In this document: positions 15,683-22,870 of the stretch, one piece after another
Layout of the letters: each line of letters starts with the position of its first letter
Position numbering within the stretch: the stretch's first letter is position 1
Origin: Galactobacter sp.
Lineage (GTDB): Bacteria > Actinomycetota > Actinomycetes > Actinomycetales > Micrococcaceae
Assembly (NCBI RefSeq): GCF_022712295.1
Contig: NZ_JALAGT010000046.1
Span: 1 to 28,371 of the forward strand
DNA length: 28,371 nucleotides
Direction: 5' to 3'
Position numbers and translations under genes: made by a program
The notes under the pieces: model-generated
What the model was told of the DNA's origin: nothing
The model's input: only the letters and a program-made list of their open reading frames with translations
Databases searched by the model: none

Positions 15683-17313
15683 GCCCGCGTTTCCTGCCCT
15701 TCGGCGACACCGCGGTCCTGGTGGACCTGAGTGCTGACCAGGACCCGCTCGAATCCGCGCTGGCCTGGCACGCAGACCTGTCCCTGACCCCGCTGCCGGG
15801 ACAGGTCGAGGTGCTCGCCGCGGCCGAGACCGTGCTGGTCCGTTTCTGGGACGCGCGGGCCGCGTCGGCTTCGCTCGCGGCGCTGCCGCTCCGAGTGCCC
15901 GACGGTGGTGCCTCGCGCCGGGGACGCGTCGTCACCATCGACACGGTGTACTCGGGCGAGGACCTGCACACTGTCGCTTCCCTGACAGGGATGAGCCCTG
16001 AGGCCGTGGTCGGGGCTCACGAGGGTAGTGATTGGACCGTGGCCTTCGGTGGCTTCGCACCAGGGTTCAGCTACTTGACCGGCGGTGACTCCCGCCTCGA
16101 GGTGCCACGGCGTGACAGTCCCCGCACCGCGGTGCCTGCCGGGGCGGTCGCCCTGGCGGGCGCCTTCTCCGCCGTTTATCCCCGCGTCAGTCCGGGCGGA
16201 TGGCAGCTGATCGGCCATGCGGAAACCCGCATGTGGGATCTCTCCCGTGACCAGCCCGCGTTGTTGCAGCCCGGGGACACCGTGCGGTTCACGGCAGTAC
16301 GGGAACACGCGGTCGTGACCGAGTCGGAGCCCACGGTGTCAGTTTCGGCCGATTCGGTGGAGGGGACCCCGGCGCTGACCGTGATCTCTCCCGGACTCTT
16401 CACCAGCGTCCAGGACGGTGGGCGTCCTGGCTTCGGCGATCAGGGGGTCACGAGATCCGGCGCGGCGGACCGGCCGAGCTCCGCACAGGCCAATCGCCTC
16501 GTGGGGCTCCCCGAGGACGGGCCGGTGTTGGAGACGCTGCTGGGTGGGCTCACGCTGCGCGCGGAGACCGCCACTGTGGTGGCATTGACCGGAGCGGTGG
16601 GAGAGGCCACGATCTCCGGCCATCAGGGGAGCCGTCCTGCCCCTGCCCGTGCCCCGTTCGCGCTCTATCCTGGCGAGACGCTGGCCCTCGGCGCGCCCAC
16701 CGCGGGGTTGCGTGGCTACGTGGGTGTGCGGGTCACGGAGCCGGACGCACCGGGCGGGGCGTTGCCCCTGCGGGTTCACGCCGAGCTCGGCTCCGCCTCC
16801 ACCGACACGCTCTCGGGGCTGGGCACCGCCGCGTTGGAGGCGGGCGACGTGCTGCACGCGGTGGCGAGCCGGCGAGCCGACGGCGCGAGTCGGCCACGCG
16901 CCGTCGGGCATCCGGAGTCCCCAGCGACGGCGCTGCCGATCCCTGGGAAGCCAGTGACGCTGAGGGTCACCAGTGGCCCGCGCAGCGATTGGTTCGAGGG
17001 TGGCGCCGAGTCGCTGACCGGCATCGAGTGGGGAGTCTCCTCCAAGCTGGACCGTGTGGGTGTGCGGCTGCAGACCGCAGGAGAGGCCCTGCAACGCATC
17101 TGGACACGCGAACTTGCCAGCGAGGGGATGGTCCCGGGCGCCGTGCAGGTGCCGCCGGACGGCAACCCCGTCGTCTTCTTGGCCGACCATCCCGTCACCG
17201 GCGGTTACCCCGTCATCGCGACCGTGATCGATGCCGACCTGCCGCTGGCCGCACAAATCCCGCCGGGCACGCCCGTGCGCTTCGAGCTGCAGAACCCGAG
17301 GAGGGACTCATGA
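15679..17313 (+). CDS. pxpBC: Fused 5-oxoprolinase subunits B and C (PxpB-PxpC; KipI-KipA)
   Basis: A 544-residue fusion. Residues 1 to about 215 are PxpB (KipI-like): FLPFGDTAVLVDL at the start, AFGGFAPGFSYL (122-133), PRTAVPAGAVALAG and SPGGWQLIGH. A short linker follows. Residues from about 232 are PxpC (KipA-like): VISPGLFTSVQDGGRPGFGDQGV, SGAADRPSSAQANRLVG, GIEWGVSSKLDRVGVRLQ and HPVTGGYPVIATV. In many bacteria these are two genes; the fusion is common in actinobacteria. It works with PxpA as an ATP-dependent 5-oxoprolinase. It overlaps pxpA and the biotin carboxylase gene by four bases each (ATGA), a tightly coupled three-gene operon. Confidence 0.93.
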   Translation: MSPRFLPFGDTAVLVDLSADQDPLESALAWHADLSLTPLPGQVEVLAAAETVLVRFWDARAASASLAALPLRVPDGGASRRGRVVTIDTVYSGEDLHTVASLTGMSPEAVVGAHEGSDWTVAFGGFAPGFSYLTGGDSRLEVPRRDSPRTAVPAGAVALAGAFSAVYPRVSPGGWQLIGHAETRMWDLSRDQPALLQPGDTVRFTAVREHAVVTESEPTVSVSADSVEGTPALTVISPGLFTSVQDGGRPGFGDQGVTRSGAADRPSSAQANRLVGLPEDGPVLETLLGGLTLRAETATVVALTGAVGEATISGHQGSRPAPARAPFALYPGETLALGAPTAGLRGYVGVRVTEPDAPGGALPLRVHAELGSASTDTLSGLGTAALEAGDVLHAVASRRADGASRPRAVGHPESPATALPIPGKPVTLRVTSGPRSDWFEGGAESLTGIEWGVSSKLDRVGVRLQTAGEALQRIWTRELASEGMVPGAVQVPPDGNPVVFLADHPVTGGYPVIATVIDADLPLAAQIPPGTPVRFELQNPRRDS

Positions 17314-19052
17314 AGAAGATCCTGATCGCCAACCGTGGGGAGATCGCCGTCCGTGTGATCCGCTCCTGCGTCGATGCGGGCTACACCTCCGTGGCCGTCT
17401 ATGCCGATCCGGACGCCGACGCCATGCACGTGCGGCTGGCCGACGAGGCCTACTCGTTGGAGGGCACGAGCGCTGGGCAGACGTATCTCGATCAGGAAAA
17501 GCTGCTGGAGATCGCTCGGATGTCCGGTGCGGACGCGGTCCATCCCGGGTACGGCTTCCTGTCGGAGAACGCGGACTTCGCGCAGGCCGTGATCGACGCA
17601 GGGCTGACCTGGATCGGGCCCTCGCCGTCCGTGATCCGGGACCTGGGGGACAAGGTGGCCGCCCGGGCCATCGCTCGCGAGGCCGGGGCGCCGTTGGCTC
17701 CAGGGTCGGACGGCCCGGTCGGAGACGCCGCCGAGGCGCGGGCCTTCGCTCAAGCGCACGGTCTGCCGATCATCATCAAGGCCGCCTTCGGTGGGGGCGG
17801 TCGCGGCATGAAGGTCGTCACCGAGCTCGATCACGTCGAGGCCGCCTTCGACACCGCCACGCGTGAGGCGGTCGCCGCGTTCGGGCGCGGGGAGTGTTTC
17901 GTGGAGCGCTTCCTGGAGAAGCCCCGGCACGTCGAGGCGCAGGTCGTGGCGGACACCCACGGGAACGTGGTGGTTCTCGGCACGCGCGACTGCTCGCTGC
18001 AGCGGCGGCACCAGAAGCTCGTGGAGGAGGCTCCGGCCCCGTTCCTGACGGATGAGCAGCGCTCCCGGATCCACGAGGCGGCTCGGGATATCTGCTCACA
18101 TGCCGGTTACACGGGCGCCGGGACCGTCGAGTTCATGGTGGCGGCGGACGGGCTGATGTCCTTCCTGGAGGTCAACACCCGGTTGCAGGTGGAGCACCCC
18201 GTCACCGAGGCCACCACGGGCGTCGACCTCGTGGCGGAACAGTTCAGGATCGCAGAGGGGCTGCCGCTGTCCCTCTCCTCCGATCCCGAGCCGACGGGGC
18301 ACGCCTTCGAGTTCCGCATCAATGCAGAGGACCCGGCGCTGGGCTTCCTGCCCACACCCGGGCCCGTAACCCTGTTCGTTCCGCCCACCGGACCGGCCGT
18401 GCGTGTGGATTCCGGCGTCGCTTCCGGGGACGTCGTTCCTGCCCCATTCGATTCATTGGTGGCCAAGCTCATCGTCGTCGGAGAAGACCGCGAGGCCGCG
18501 CTGAAGCGAGCCCGCCTTGCACTGCGCGAGTTCCGTATCGAGGGTCTGCCCACGGTGTTGCCCTTCCATCGCGCGGTACTCAAGGAGCCGGACTTCACCG
18601 ACTCGCCCTTCCGCGTGGACACCACGTGGATCGAGCGTGAGTTCGCGGCACGGTTGGAGGTGGGGGAGCAGGCGGCCTTCGCGCCGGACGGCGCCCGCCG
18701 CCGCTTCACCATCGAGGTGGACGGCCGGGCCGTGACGCTCGGCGTGCCGAGCGGGTTGCTTTCGGCCATGTCCGACGGCGGTAGCCCGGCCGCGTCGTCG
18801 GGCACGGGATCCGCGCACGACGGCGTGGAGAAGGATTCAGAGGGCGCCGTCACCGCACCGGTGGACGGCACTCTGGCCGCGTGGCGGGTCTCGGACGGCG
18901 ACCGGGTGTCGCAGGGCGACCCGATCGCGGCAGTGGAGGCCATGAAGATGGAGACCGTGGTCGCGGCGCCCCGCGATGGCGTGGCGCGCCTTGCCGAAGT
19001 GGAGGCCGGTTCCAGCGTGGAGCGCGGTCAGGAGCTGGCCCGGGTCGAGTGA
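17310..19052 (+). CDS. Biotin carboxylase / biotin carboxyl carrier fusion
   Basis: A 580-residue protein. ATG 17310 overlaps the pxpBC stop and has GAGGAGGG upstream; the longer frame upstream is an artefact. Domains: biotin carboxylase N-terminal (MKKILIANRGEIAVRVIRSC, VHPGYGFLSEN near 78-87), ATP-grasp with GGGGRGMK (161-168) and EVNTRLQVEHPV (287-298), the C-terminal carboxylase part to about 440, a variable linker, and a biotinyl domain at 510-580 with EAMKMET (biotin on Lys546). It makes carboxybiotin from bicarbonate and ATP. A carboxyltransferase partner is needed and none is in the window. Biotin carboxylase genes often sit with pxpABC, perhaps tied to oxoproline or urea-type substrates. 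The real substrate is unknown. Confidence 0.9.
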   Translation: MKKILIANRGEIAVRVIRSCVDAGYTSVAVYADPDADAMHVRLADEAYSLEGTSAGQTYLDQEKLLEIARMSGADAVHPGYGFLSENADFAQAVIDAGLTWIGPSPSVIRDLGDKVAARAIAREAGAPLAPGSDGPVGDAAEARAFAQAHGLPIIIKAAFGGGGRGMKVVTELDHVEAAFDTATREAVAAFGRGECFVERFLEKPRHVEAQVVADTHGNVVVLGTRDCSLQRRHQKLVEEAPAPFLTDEQRSRIHEAARDICSHAGYTGAGTVEFMVAADGLMSFLEVNTRLQVEHPVTEATTGVDLVAEQFRIAEGLPLSLSSDPEPTGHAFEFRINAEDPALGFLPTPGPVTLFVPPTGPAVRVDSGVASGDVVPAPFDSLVAKLIVVGEDREAALKRARLALREFRIEGLPTVLPFHRAVLKEPDFTDSPFRVDTTWIEREFAARLEVGEQAAFAPDGARRRFTIEVDGRAVTLGVPSGLLSAMSDGGSPAASSGTGSAHDGVEKDSEGAVTAPVDGTLAAWRVSDGDRVSQGDPIAAVEAMKMETVVAAPRDGVARLAEVEAGSSVERGQELARVE

Positions 19053-19083
19053 CGACCCAGGCCGTGGTGCCGACCTTGGGATC

Positions 19084-19626
19084 TCAGTCCACGTGGAGGT
19101 TCAGGCGCTGGAAGAGGACGTGGTCCCGCCATCGTCCGTCGATGCGGAGGTAGTCGGGTGCGAGGCCGATGCGTGTGAATCCCGCGTGGTCCAGGATCGC
19201 TTGCGACGCCACGTTCTCAGGCAGCACTTCCGCCTGGACCCGATGTAGGCCCAAGACGTCGAAGGCATGCGATACCGCGAGCCGGACTGCGGCGGAAGCA
19301 TGGCCTCGCCGGAGCCGGTCTGCCCTCACCCAGTAACCCATGGCGCAGGATCTGAAGGCGCCGTAGGTGATGCCGCTCAGCGTCAGTTCGCCGACGATCT
19401 CGTTCTCACCTGCCACGATCACGAACGGGGCAGACGTGCCCGCAGCCGTACCCGTCAGCGCCGTCTCGATGCGTTGACGTTGGCCCGCTTCGGTGAAGAA
19501 CTCTGGATCCCGAGCTGGCTGGAAGGGCTTCAGATGTTGCCAACTGTTCTTGAAGATGCGGGCCAGGGCAGCCGCATCCTCGGGCGCAACCAAGCGCAGA
19601 GTGGTGTCGGTGGGCATACGGACCAT
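19084..19626 (-). CDS. GNAT N-acetyltransferase, RimJ/RimL-like
   Basis: A 180-residue protein. ATG 19626 has GGAAGG about seven bases upstream. Features: LRLVAPEDAAALARIFKNS at the start, VGELTLSGI, then CAMGYWVRADRLRRGHASAAV with the Arg-x-x-Gly-x-Ala acetyl-CoA loop, and HRVQAEVLPENVASQAILDHAGF, the classic RimJ/RimL C-terminal pattern. It would transfer an acetyl group to a protein N-terminus or a small amine. The gene lies 12 bases downstream of the DHFR-like gene and is convergent with the biotin carboxylase gene, with 31 bases between stops. The substrate is not predictable. Confidence 0.88.
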   Translation of the reverse strand: MVRMPTDTTLRLVAPEDAAALARIFKNSWQHLKPFQPARDPEFFTEAGQRQRIETALTGTAAGTSAPFVIVAGENEIVGELTLSGITYGAFRSCAMGYWVRADRLRRGHASAAVRLAVSHAFDVLGLHRVQAEVLPENVASQAILDHAGFTRIGLAPDYLRIDGRWRDHVLFQRLNLHVD

Positions 19627-19638
19627 TTTTCACCTTCC

Positions 19639-20214
19639 TCACGTGTGCGGGGACTTGGTGTATTCCTCGATGGTGACGCCGGACAAGAACTCTCGAGACC
19701 GTTGATGAGTGAAGGGGCGCGCTCGGCTCGCGGCGTTGCCGAAGAGGGGGACGCCCGAGCCCAGGACCACCGGATTGCGTTTGAGTACCAGGCGGTCGAT
19801 CTCCGGCAAGAGCGTCCCGGCCAGTTCTCCTCCGCCGCAGAGCCAGATGTCCAAGCCGTCCTGCTCCTTCAACGCTCGGGTGGTGGCCACCGGGTCGGTC
19901 ATCAGCGTGATGGCCGGGTCCACCTTCCGGGGCTGTCGAGTGGCCACGTACTGAGACAGGTGGGGATACGGACTTGTGATGCCCGCGTCGAGGCCAGGCA
20001 TCAAGGTGCGCCAGCCCATCAGCACAGTGTCGAATTTGGTCCTTGGGGGCCGGATGCCAGCCGCCTCGTGGGCTTGCACGGGCAGGGCGTCGGCGAATTC
20101 ACCGAAGACCACCTCAGCGTGGTCGCCTTCAACCAGGAACGCATCGAAACCTCCGTCCAGGTCGGCGATGTAACCGTCGATACTCACGGCCACGTAGTAG
20201 ACGAGTTCCCGCAT
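19639..20214 (-). CDS. Dihydrofolate-reductase/RibD C-terminal family protein
   Basis: A 191-residue protein. I chose ATG 20214 (GGAG five bases upstream) over the ATG five codons earlier. The opening ELVYYVAVSIDGYIADLDGGFD, the middle TVLMGWRTLMPG, IWLCGGGELAGTLLPEID and VLGSGVPLFG are typical of the RibD_C family of NADPH-binding reductases, widespread in actinobacteria and usually of unknown substrate. It is first in a two-gene minus-strand unit with the GNAT gene and is divergent from a TetR gene across 70 bases. TetR probably controls both. Confidence 0.85.
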   Translation of the reverse strand: MRELVYYVAVSIDGYIADLDGGFDAFLVEGDHAEVVFGEFADALPVQAHEAAGIRPPRTKFDTVLMGWRTLMPGLDAGITSPYPHLSQYVATRQPRKVDPAITLMTDPVATTRALKEQDGLDIWLCGGGELAGTLLPEIDRLVLKRNPVVLGSGVPLFGNAASRARPFTHQRSREFLSGVTIEEYTKSPHT

Positions 20215-20235
20215 GATGTCTCCAATCACAACAAA

Positions 20236-20256
20236 TGTAGTAGTTAGAGTACGACA
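20236..20256. promoter_or_regulatory. Imperfect dyad, possible TetR operator
   Basis: TGTAGTA-N7-TACGACA is a 21-bp dyad with one mismatch in the arms, centred in the 70-base gap between the DHFR-like and TetR genes. A wider pair, CACAACA (20227) and TGTTGTG (20259), and the palindrome ACAGCTGT (20254-20261), lie nearby. TetR proteins often bind such sites in their divergent gap. Confidence 0.4.
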
Positions 20257-20278
20257 GCTGTTGTGGTTTGGCTAGGAT
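20251..20278 (+). promoter_or_regulatory. Putative leaderless promoter of the TetR gene
   Basis: TAGGAT (20273-20278) is followed by six bases and the ATG at 20285. ACGACA (20251-20256), 16 bases upstream, is a four-of-six match to TTGACA. The dyad at 20236-20256 overlaps the -35, as expected for autorepression. Confidence 0.45.
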
Positions 20279-20284
20279 GGGGGA

Positions 20285-20851
20285 ATGGCTCGCAACGAGG
20301 AGAGGCGCGTGGCTCTGGCCGACGCGGGAATCAAGGTGCTCGCACGAGAGGGAGCCAGGGGTTTGACCCATCGCGCCGTGGATTCGGTCGCCGGCACGCC
20401 GCGCGGCACCGCGTCGAACTATTTTCCGACCAGGGATGAGCTCGTTGCCGCATTGGTGGAACGCATCGGCCAACGGCTCACGCCGGATCCTGCGCTGGGC
20501 CCCGGTGCCCCGGAACGTCCGGCGGACCGAGAACTCTTCGCCGACTATCTGAGGGATGTGGTGCGACGCCTGAGCGCAGATCGAGATGTCGCACTGGCCC
20601 TCTTCGAATTGCGGTTGGAGGCTGCCAGGCGTCCGGCGATTGCCGAAGCGCTCACCAGGTGGCGACAGGCGGCCTTCGAGGAGGATGTTGCCTTCAATGC
20701 GGAGGCGGGACTCCCGGGCGATCGACCCGAGATCGCTCTGTTCCACTACGCCATCGACGGGATGATGCTGGATCACCTGACGGCGCCCCTGGATACCGGT
20801 ATGTCGATCAATACCGCCATCGACGAGTTCGTGCGGCGCATCCTTGGCTGA
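20285..20851 (+). CDS. TetR/AcrR family regulator
   Basis: A 188-residue protein of usual TetR length. The N-terminal helix-turn-helix runs from about 8 to 55: RRVALADAGIKVLAREGARGLTHRAVDSVAGTPRGTASNYFPTRDELVAAL. The recognition-helix pattern ends in the normal NYFPTRDEL. The rest is helical and forms the ligand and dimer domain. It is divergent from the DHFR-like and GNAT genes, so it probably represses them and itself. A weak AGGA lies before the start, but the close TAGGAT -10 suggests a leaderless transcript. The ligand is unknown. Confidence 0.88.
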   Translation: MARNEERRVALADAGIKVLAREGARGLTHRAVDSVAGTPRGTASNYFPTRDELVAALVERIGQRLTPDPALGPGAPERPADRELFADYLRDVVRRLSADRDVALALFELRLEAARRPAIAEALTRWRQAAFEEDVAFNAEAGLPGDRPEIALFHYAIDGMMLDHLTAPLDTGMSINTAIDEFVRRILG

Positions 20852-20930
20852 CGCTGCCCTGACGGGCAGGACCGGAGTGAGCGCGCTCGTGTGGGGCACA
20901 TAACCCGTATATGCATTGTCGGCGTGGATT

Positions 20931-20969
20931 CCATGGTCGGCGCAGTCGCAGCGTTTGCGCCGACCATGG
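20931..20969. other. 14-bp inverted repeat upstream of the DUF2891 gene
   Basis: CCATGGTCGGCGCA (20931-20944) is matched perfectly by TGCGCCGACCATGG (20956-20969), with an 11-base loop. It lies 79 bases after the TetR stop and 47 before the chosen DUF2891 start. It could be a terminator for TetR, a leader structure or an operator. No T run follows. Confidence 0.6.
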
Positions 20970-21016
20970 GAATTCAGTCGACGATGGAACCTGGCAAGAC
21001 CGACGAGAAGAGCACA

Positions 21017-22081
21017 ATGTGCAATAGCGAGCACACCGACCGCATGGAGTACGTGGACGCCTTCGCATCCGTGGCCCTGGACAATCTGGGCCGCGAGTAC
21101 CCATACATAGCGCAACACATGCAGACTGGCCCCGATGATCTTCGCCATCCGGTCGAGTTGCACCCGGCCTTCGCGACGTCCTTCGACTGGCACTCCTGCG
21201 TCCATATGCACTGGTTGCTGGTGAGCCTCACCGAGGCCACGCTCGCCGCGGAAGGGTTCGGTTCGCGCGCATGGCACCGGAGGGCCCTCGACGTCCTCAC
21301 CGCGCATCTCACGCCTGAGAAACTGGCCATCGAGACCGAGTACCTGCGCTCCCACCCCGGCTGGGAACGCCCCTATGGCTGGGCCTGGGCCGCGGAGCTG
21401 GCCCACGCGCTGAATACGGCAGCGACGCCCGCCCTCCGGGCGCTCGCCGCGGGCGCGGCGCCCATGCTCGACGCCGTGTTCGGACTGACGCTCGCCTGGC
21501 TCCCCAAGTTGCCGGAACCTGTGCGTCACGGCGTGCATTCCAATACGGCATGGGGCCTGCGCCGCATTCGCCGCGTCGCGGCAGCCCACGAACGCGATGA
21601 TGTCGTGACGACGATCGACTCGGCAGCCAGACGGTTCTTCGGTCGCGACACCGCGTGGGCCTTCCACCAGGAACGTAGCGGCCATGACTTCCTCTCCGCC
21701 GGCTTCAGCGAGGCGGACCTCATGCTCGACGTCTTGTCTGACGAGGAATTGGCCGGCTGGCTACCGGCCTTCCTAGCCACCCTCACCCCTGGCTCCGCGG
21801 TGCTGCAGCCCGTGCCGGTCCTGGATCCCGCCGATGGCCAGCAGTCCCACCTTGACGGCCTGGGACTCACCGTCGCCGCCCAGGCGGTGCGGGTGGCGAG
21901 GGTCTTGCGGCGGCTCGACACCCCGGACCTGCTCGATACCCCGGACCTGGCTGCGGCGTTGGAGGCGGCCGCGCCAGGGCTCATGGCAGCAGGCTGTCAA
22001 GCAGCGGTGTCGGATGAGTACATGGCTTCCCATTGGCTCGCAACGTTCGCCTACGAGGCGCGGGTGGAGGCCTCCCGCTGA
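21017..22081 (+). CDS. DUF2891 family protein
   Basis: A 354-residue protein recognised from HPAFATSFDWHSCVHMHW (about 49-66), RPYGWAWAAELAHAL (about 117-131), HSNTAWGLRRI, and GHDFLSAGFSEADLM. These conserved stretches define DUF2891, a family of unknown function with an alpha-barrel-like pattern of helices. The clustered His and Asp residues suggest a metal or substrate pocket. The start is uncertain: the frame runs back to GTG 20891, across a perfect inverted repeat, and ATG 20984, 21017 and 21044 are alternatives. I prefer 21017 because GAGAAGAG lies upstream and the size fits the family. A GntR gene follows 25 bases later and is probably cotranscribed. Confidence 0.75.
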   Translation: MCNSEHTDRMEYVDAFASVALDNLGREYPYIAQHMQTGPDDLRHPVELHPAFATSFDWHSCVHMHWLLVSLTEATLAAEGFGSRAWHRRALDVLTAHLTPEKLAIETEYLRSHPGWERPYGWAWAAELAHALNTAATPALRALAAGAAPMLDAVFGLTLAWLPKLPEPVRHGVHSNTAWGLRRIRRVAAAHERDDVVTTIDSAARRFFGRDTAWAFHQERSGHDFLSAGFSEADLMLDVLSDEELAGWLPAFLATLTPGSAVLQPVPVLDPADGQQSHLDGLGLTVAAQAVRVARVLRRLDTPDLLDTPDLAAALEAAAPGLMAAGCQAAVSDEYMASHWLATFAYEARVEASR

Positions 22082-22106
22082 CAGGGGCCGTGGCACAGTG
22101 GAAGGC

Positions 22107-22769
22107 ATGACTGACGAGCCAGCCGAAACCGCCGCACGCGCCGCCGCGACCCTTCGTTCACGGATAGCCGCCGGCCGCTTGCTACCGGGAGTCAAGCTCG
22201 GGGAGCAAGAGCTGGCCCAGAGTCTGCGCCTCTCCCGCAATACACTGCGCGTGGCGTTCGCACAGCTGCAGGGCGAAGGGCTGGTGGTGCGCATCCCCAA
22301 CCGCGGCTGTTTCGTGGCCCAACCGGACGCCGCGGACGTCGCGGAGATTTACAGGGTCAGGGGGATGGTGGAACCGGCTGCTGTGCTGTGGGGAGAGGCC
22401 GACGACGAAGCCGAGGCCGCCATCAACGAGATCCTCGACCAGGCAAGAGCCGCCAAGGGCAGCAACGACGTGGACGCCATGGCCGCGGCCAACGACGCCT
22501 TCCACCGGGCCCTCGTGGACATGGCCGGCTCGCCCACGCTCGCGGCGACCATGGACCGGGTCATGGCCCGCACTCGGCTGGTGTTTCGCAGCATGGACGC
22601 CAACCCAGATTTTCACGCGCACTACGTGGAACGTAACGCTCAACTGTCAACGCGGATCTTCGGCGGACAGCGCCAGCTGGCAGCCGCAGAACTACGGGAG
22701 TACCTTGATGGTGCTGAACGCGAATTGCTGAGGCACATCGAGTCACACAGCCGCGTAAGACAAGGCTGA
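22107..22769 (+). CDS. GntR family regulator with FCD domain (FadR subfamily)
   Basis: A 220-residue protein. The N-terminal winged helix (about 8-72) reads ILPG-type sequence: RIAAGRLLPGVKLGEQELAQSL, SRNTLRVAFAQLQGEGLVV and NRGCFVAQP. The FCD domain (about 78-210) has VRGMVEPAAVL, NDAFHRALVDMAGSPTL and HIESH near the end. One usual FCD metal-binding His (the E-H-xx-I position) seems replaced by Asn in ERNAQL, so metal binding may be altered. ATG 22107 has its purine-rich site only one base upstream; GTG 22098, with AGGGG ten bases before, is an alternative. It follows the DUF2891 gene. It may also act on the FadR-type palindrome before pxpA, 7 kb away. Confidence 0.85.
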   Translation: MTDEPAETAARAAATLRSRIAAGRLLPGVKLGEQELAQSLRLSRNTLRVAFAQLQGEGLVVRIPNRGCFVAQPDAADVAEIYRVRGMVEPAAVLWGEADDEAEAAINEILDQARAAKGSNDVDAMAAANDAFHRALVDMAGSPTLAATMDRVMARTRLVFRSMDANPDFHAHYVERNAQLSTRIFGGQRQLAAAELREYLDGAERELLRHIESHSRVRQG

Positions 22770-22870
22770 ACAGTCACAGGTTCGCCAAAGGAAGGCCACA
22801 CGCCTCTCCACATTCCGTGCGGTGAACTCTTACTCAGACTTCAGAGTTTGGCTTTCAGCAGGAGGAAGAC

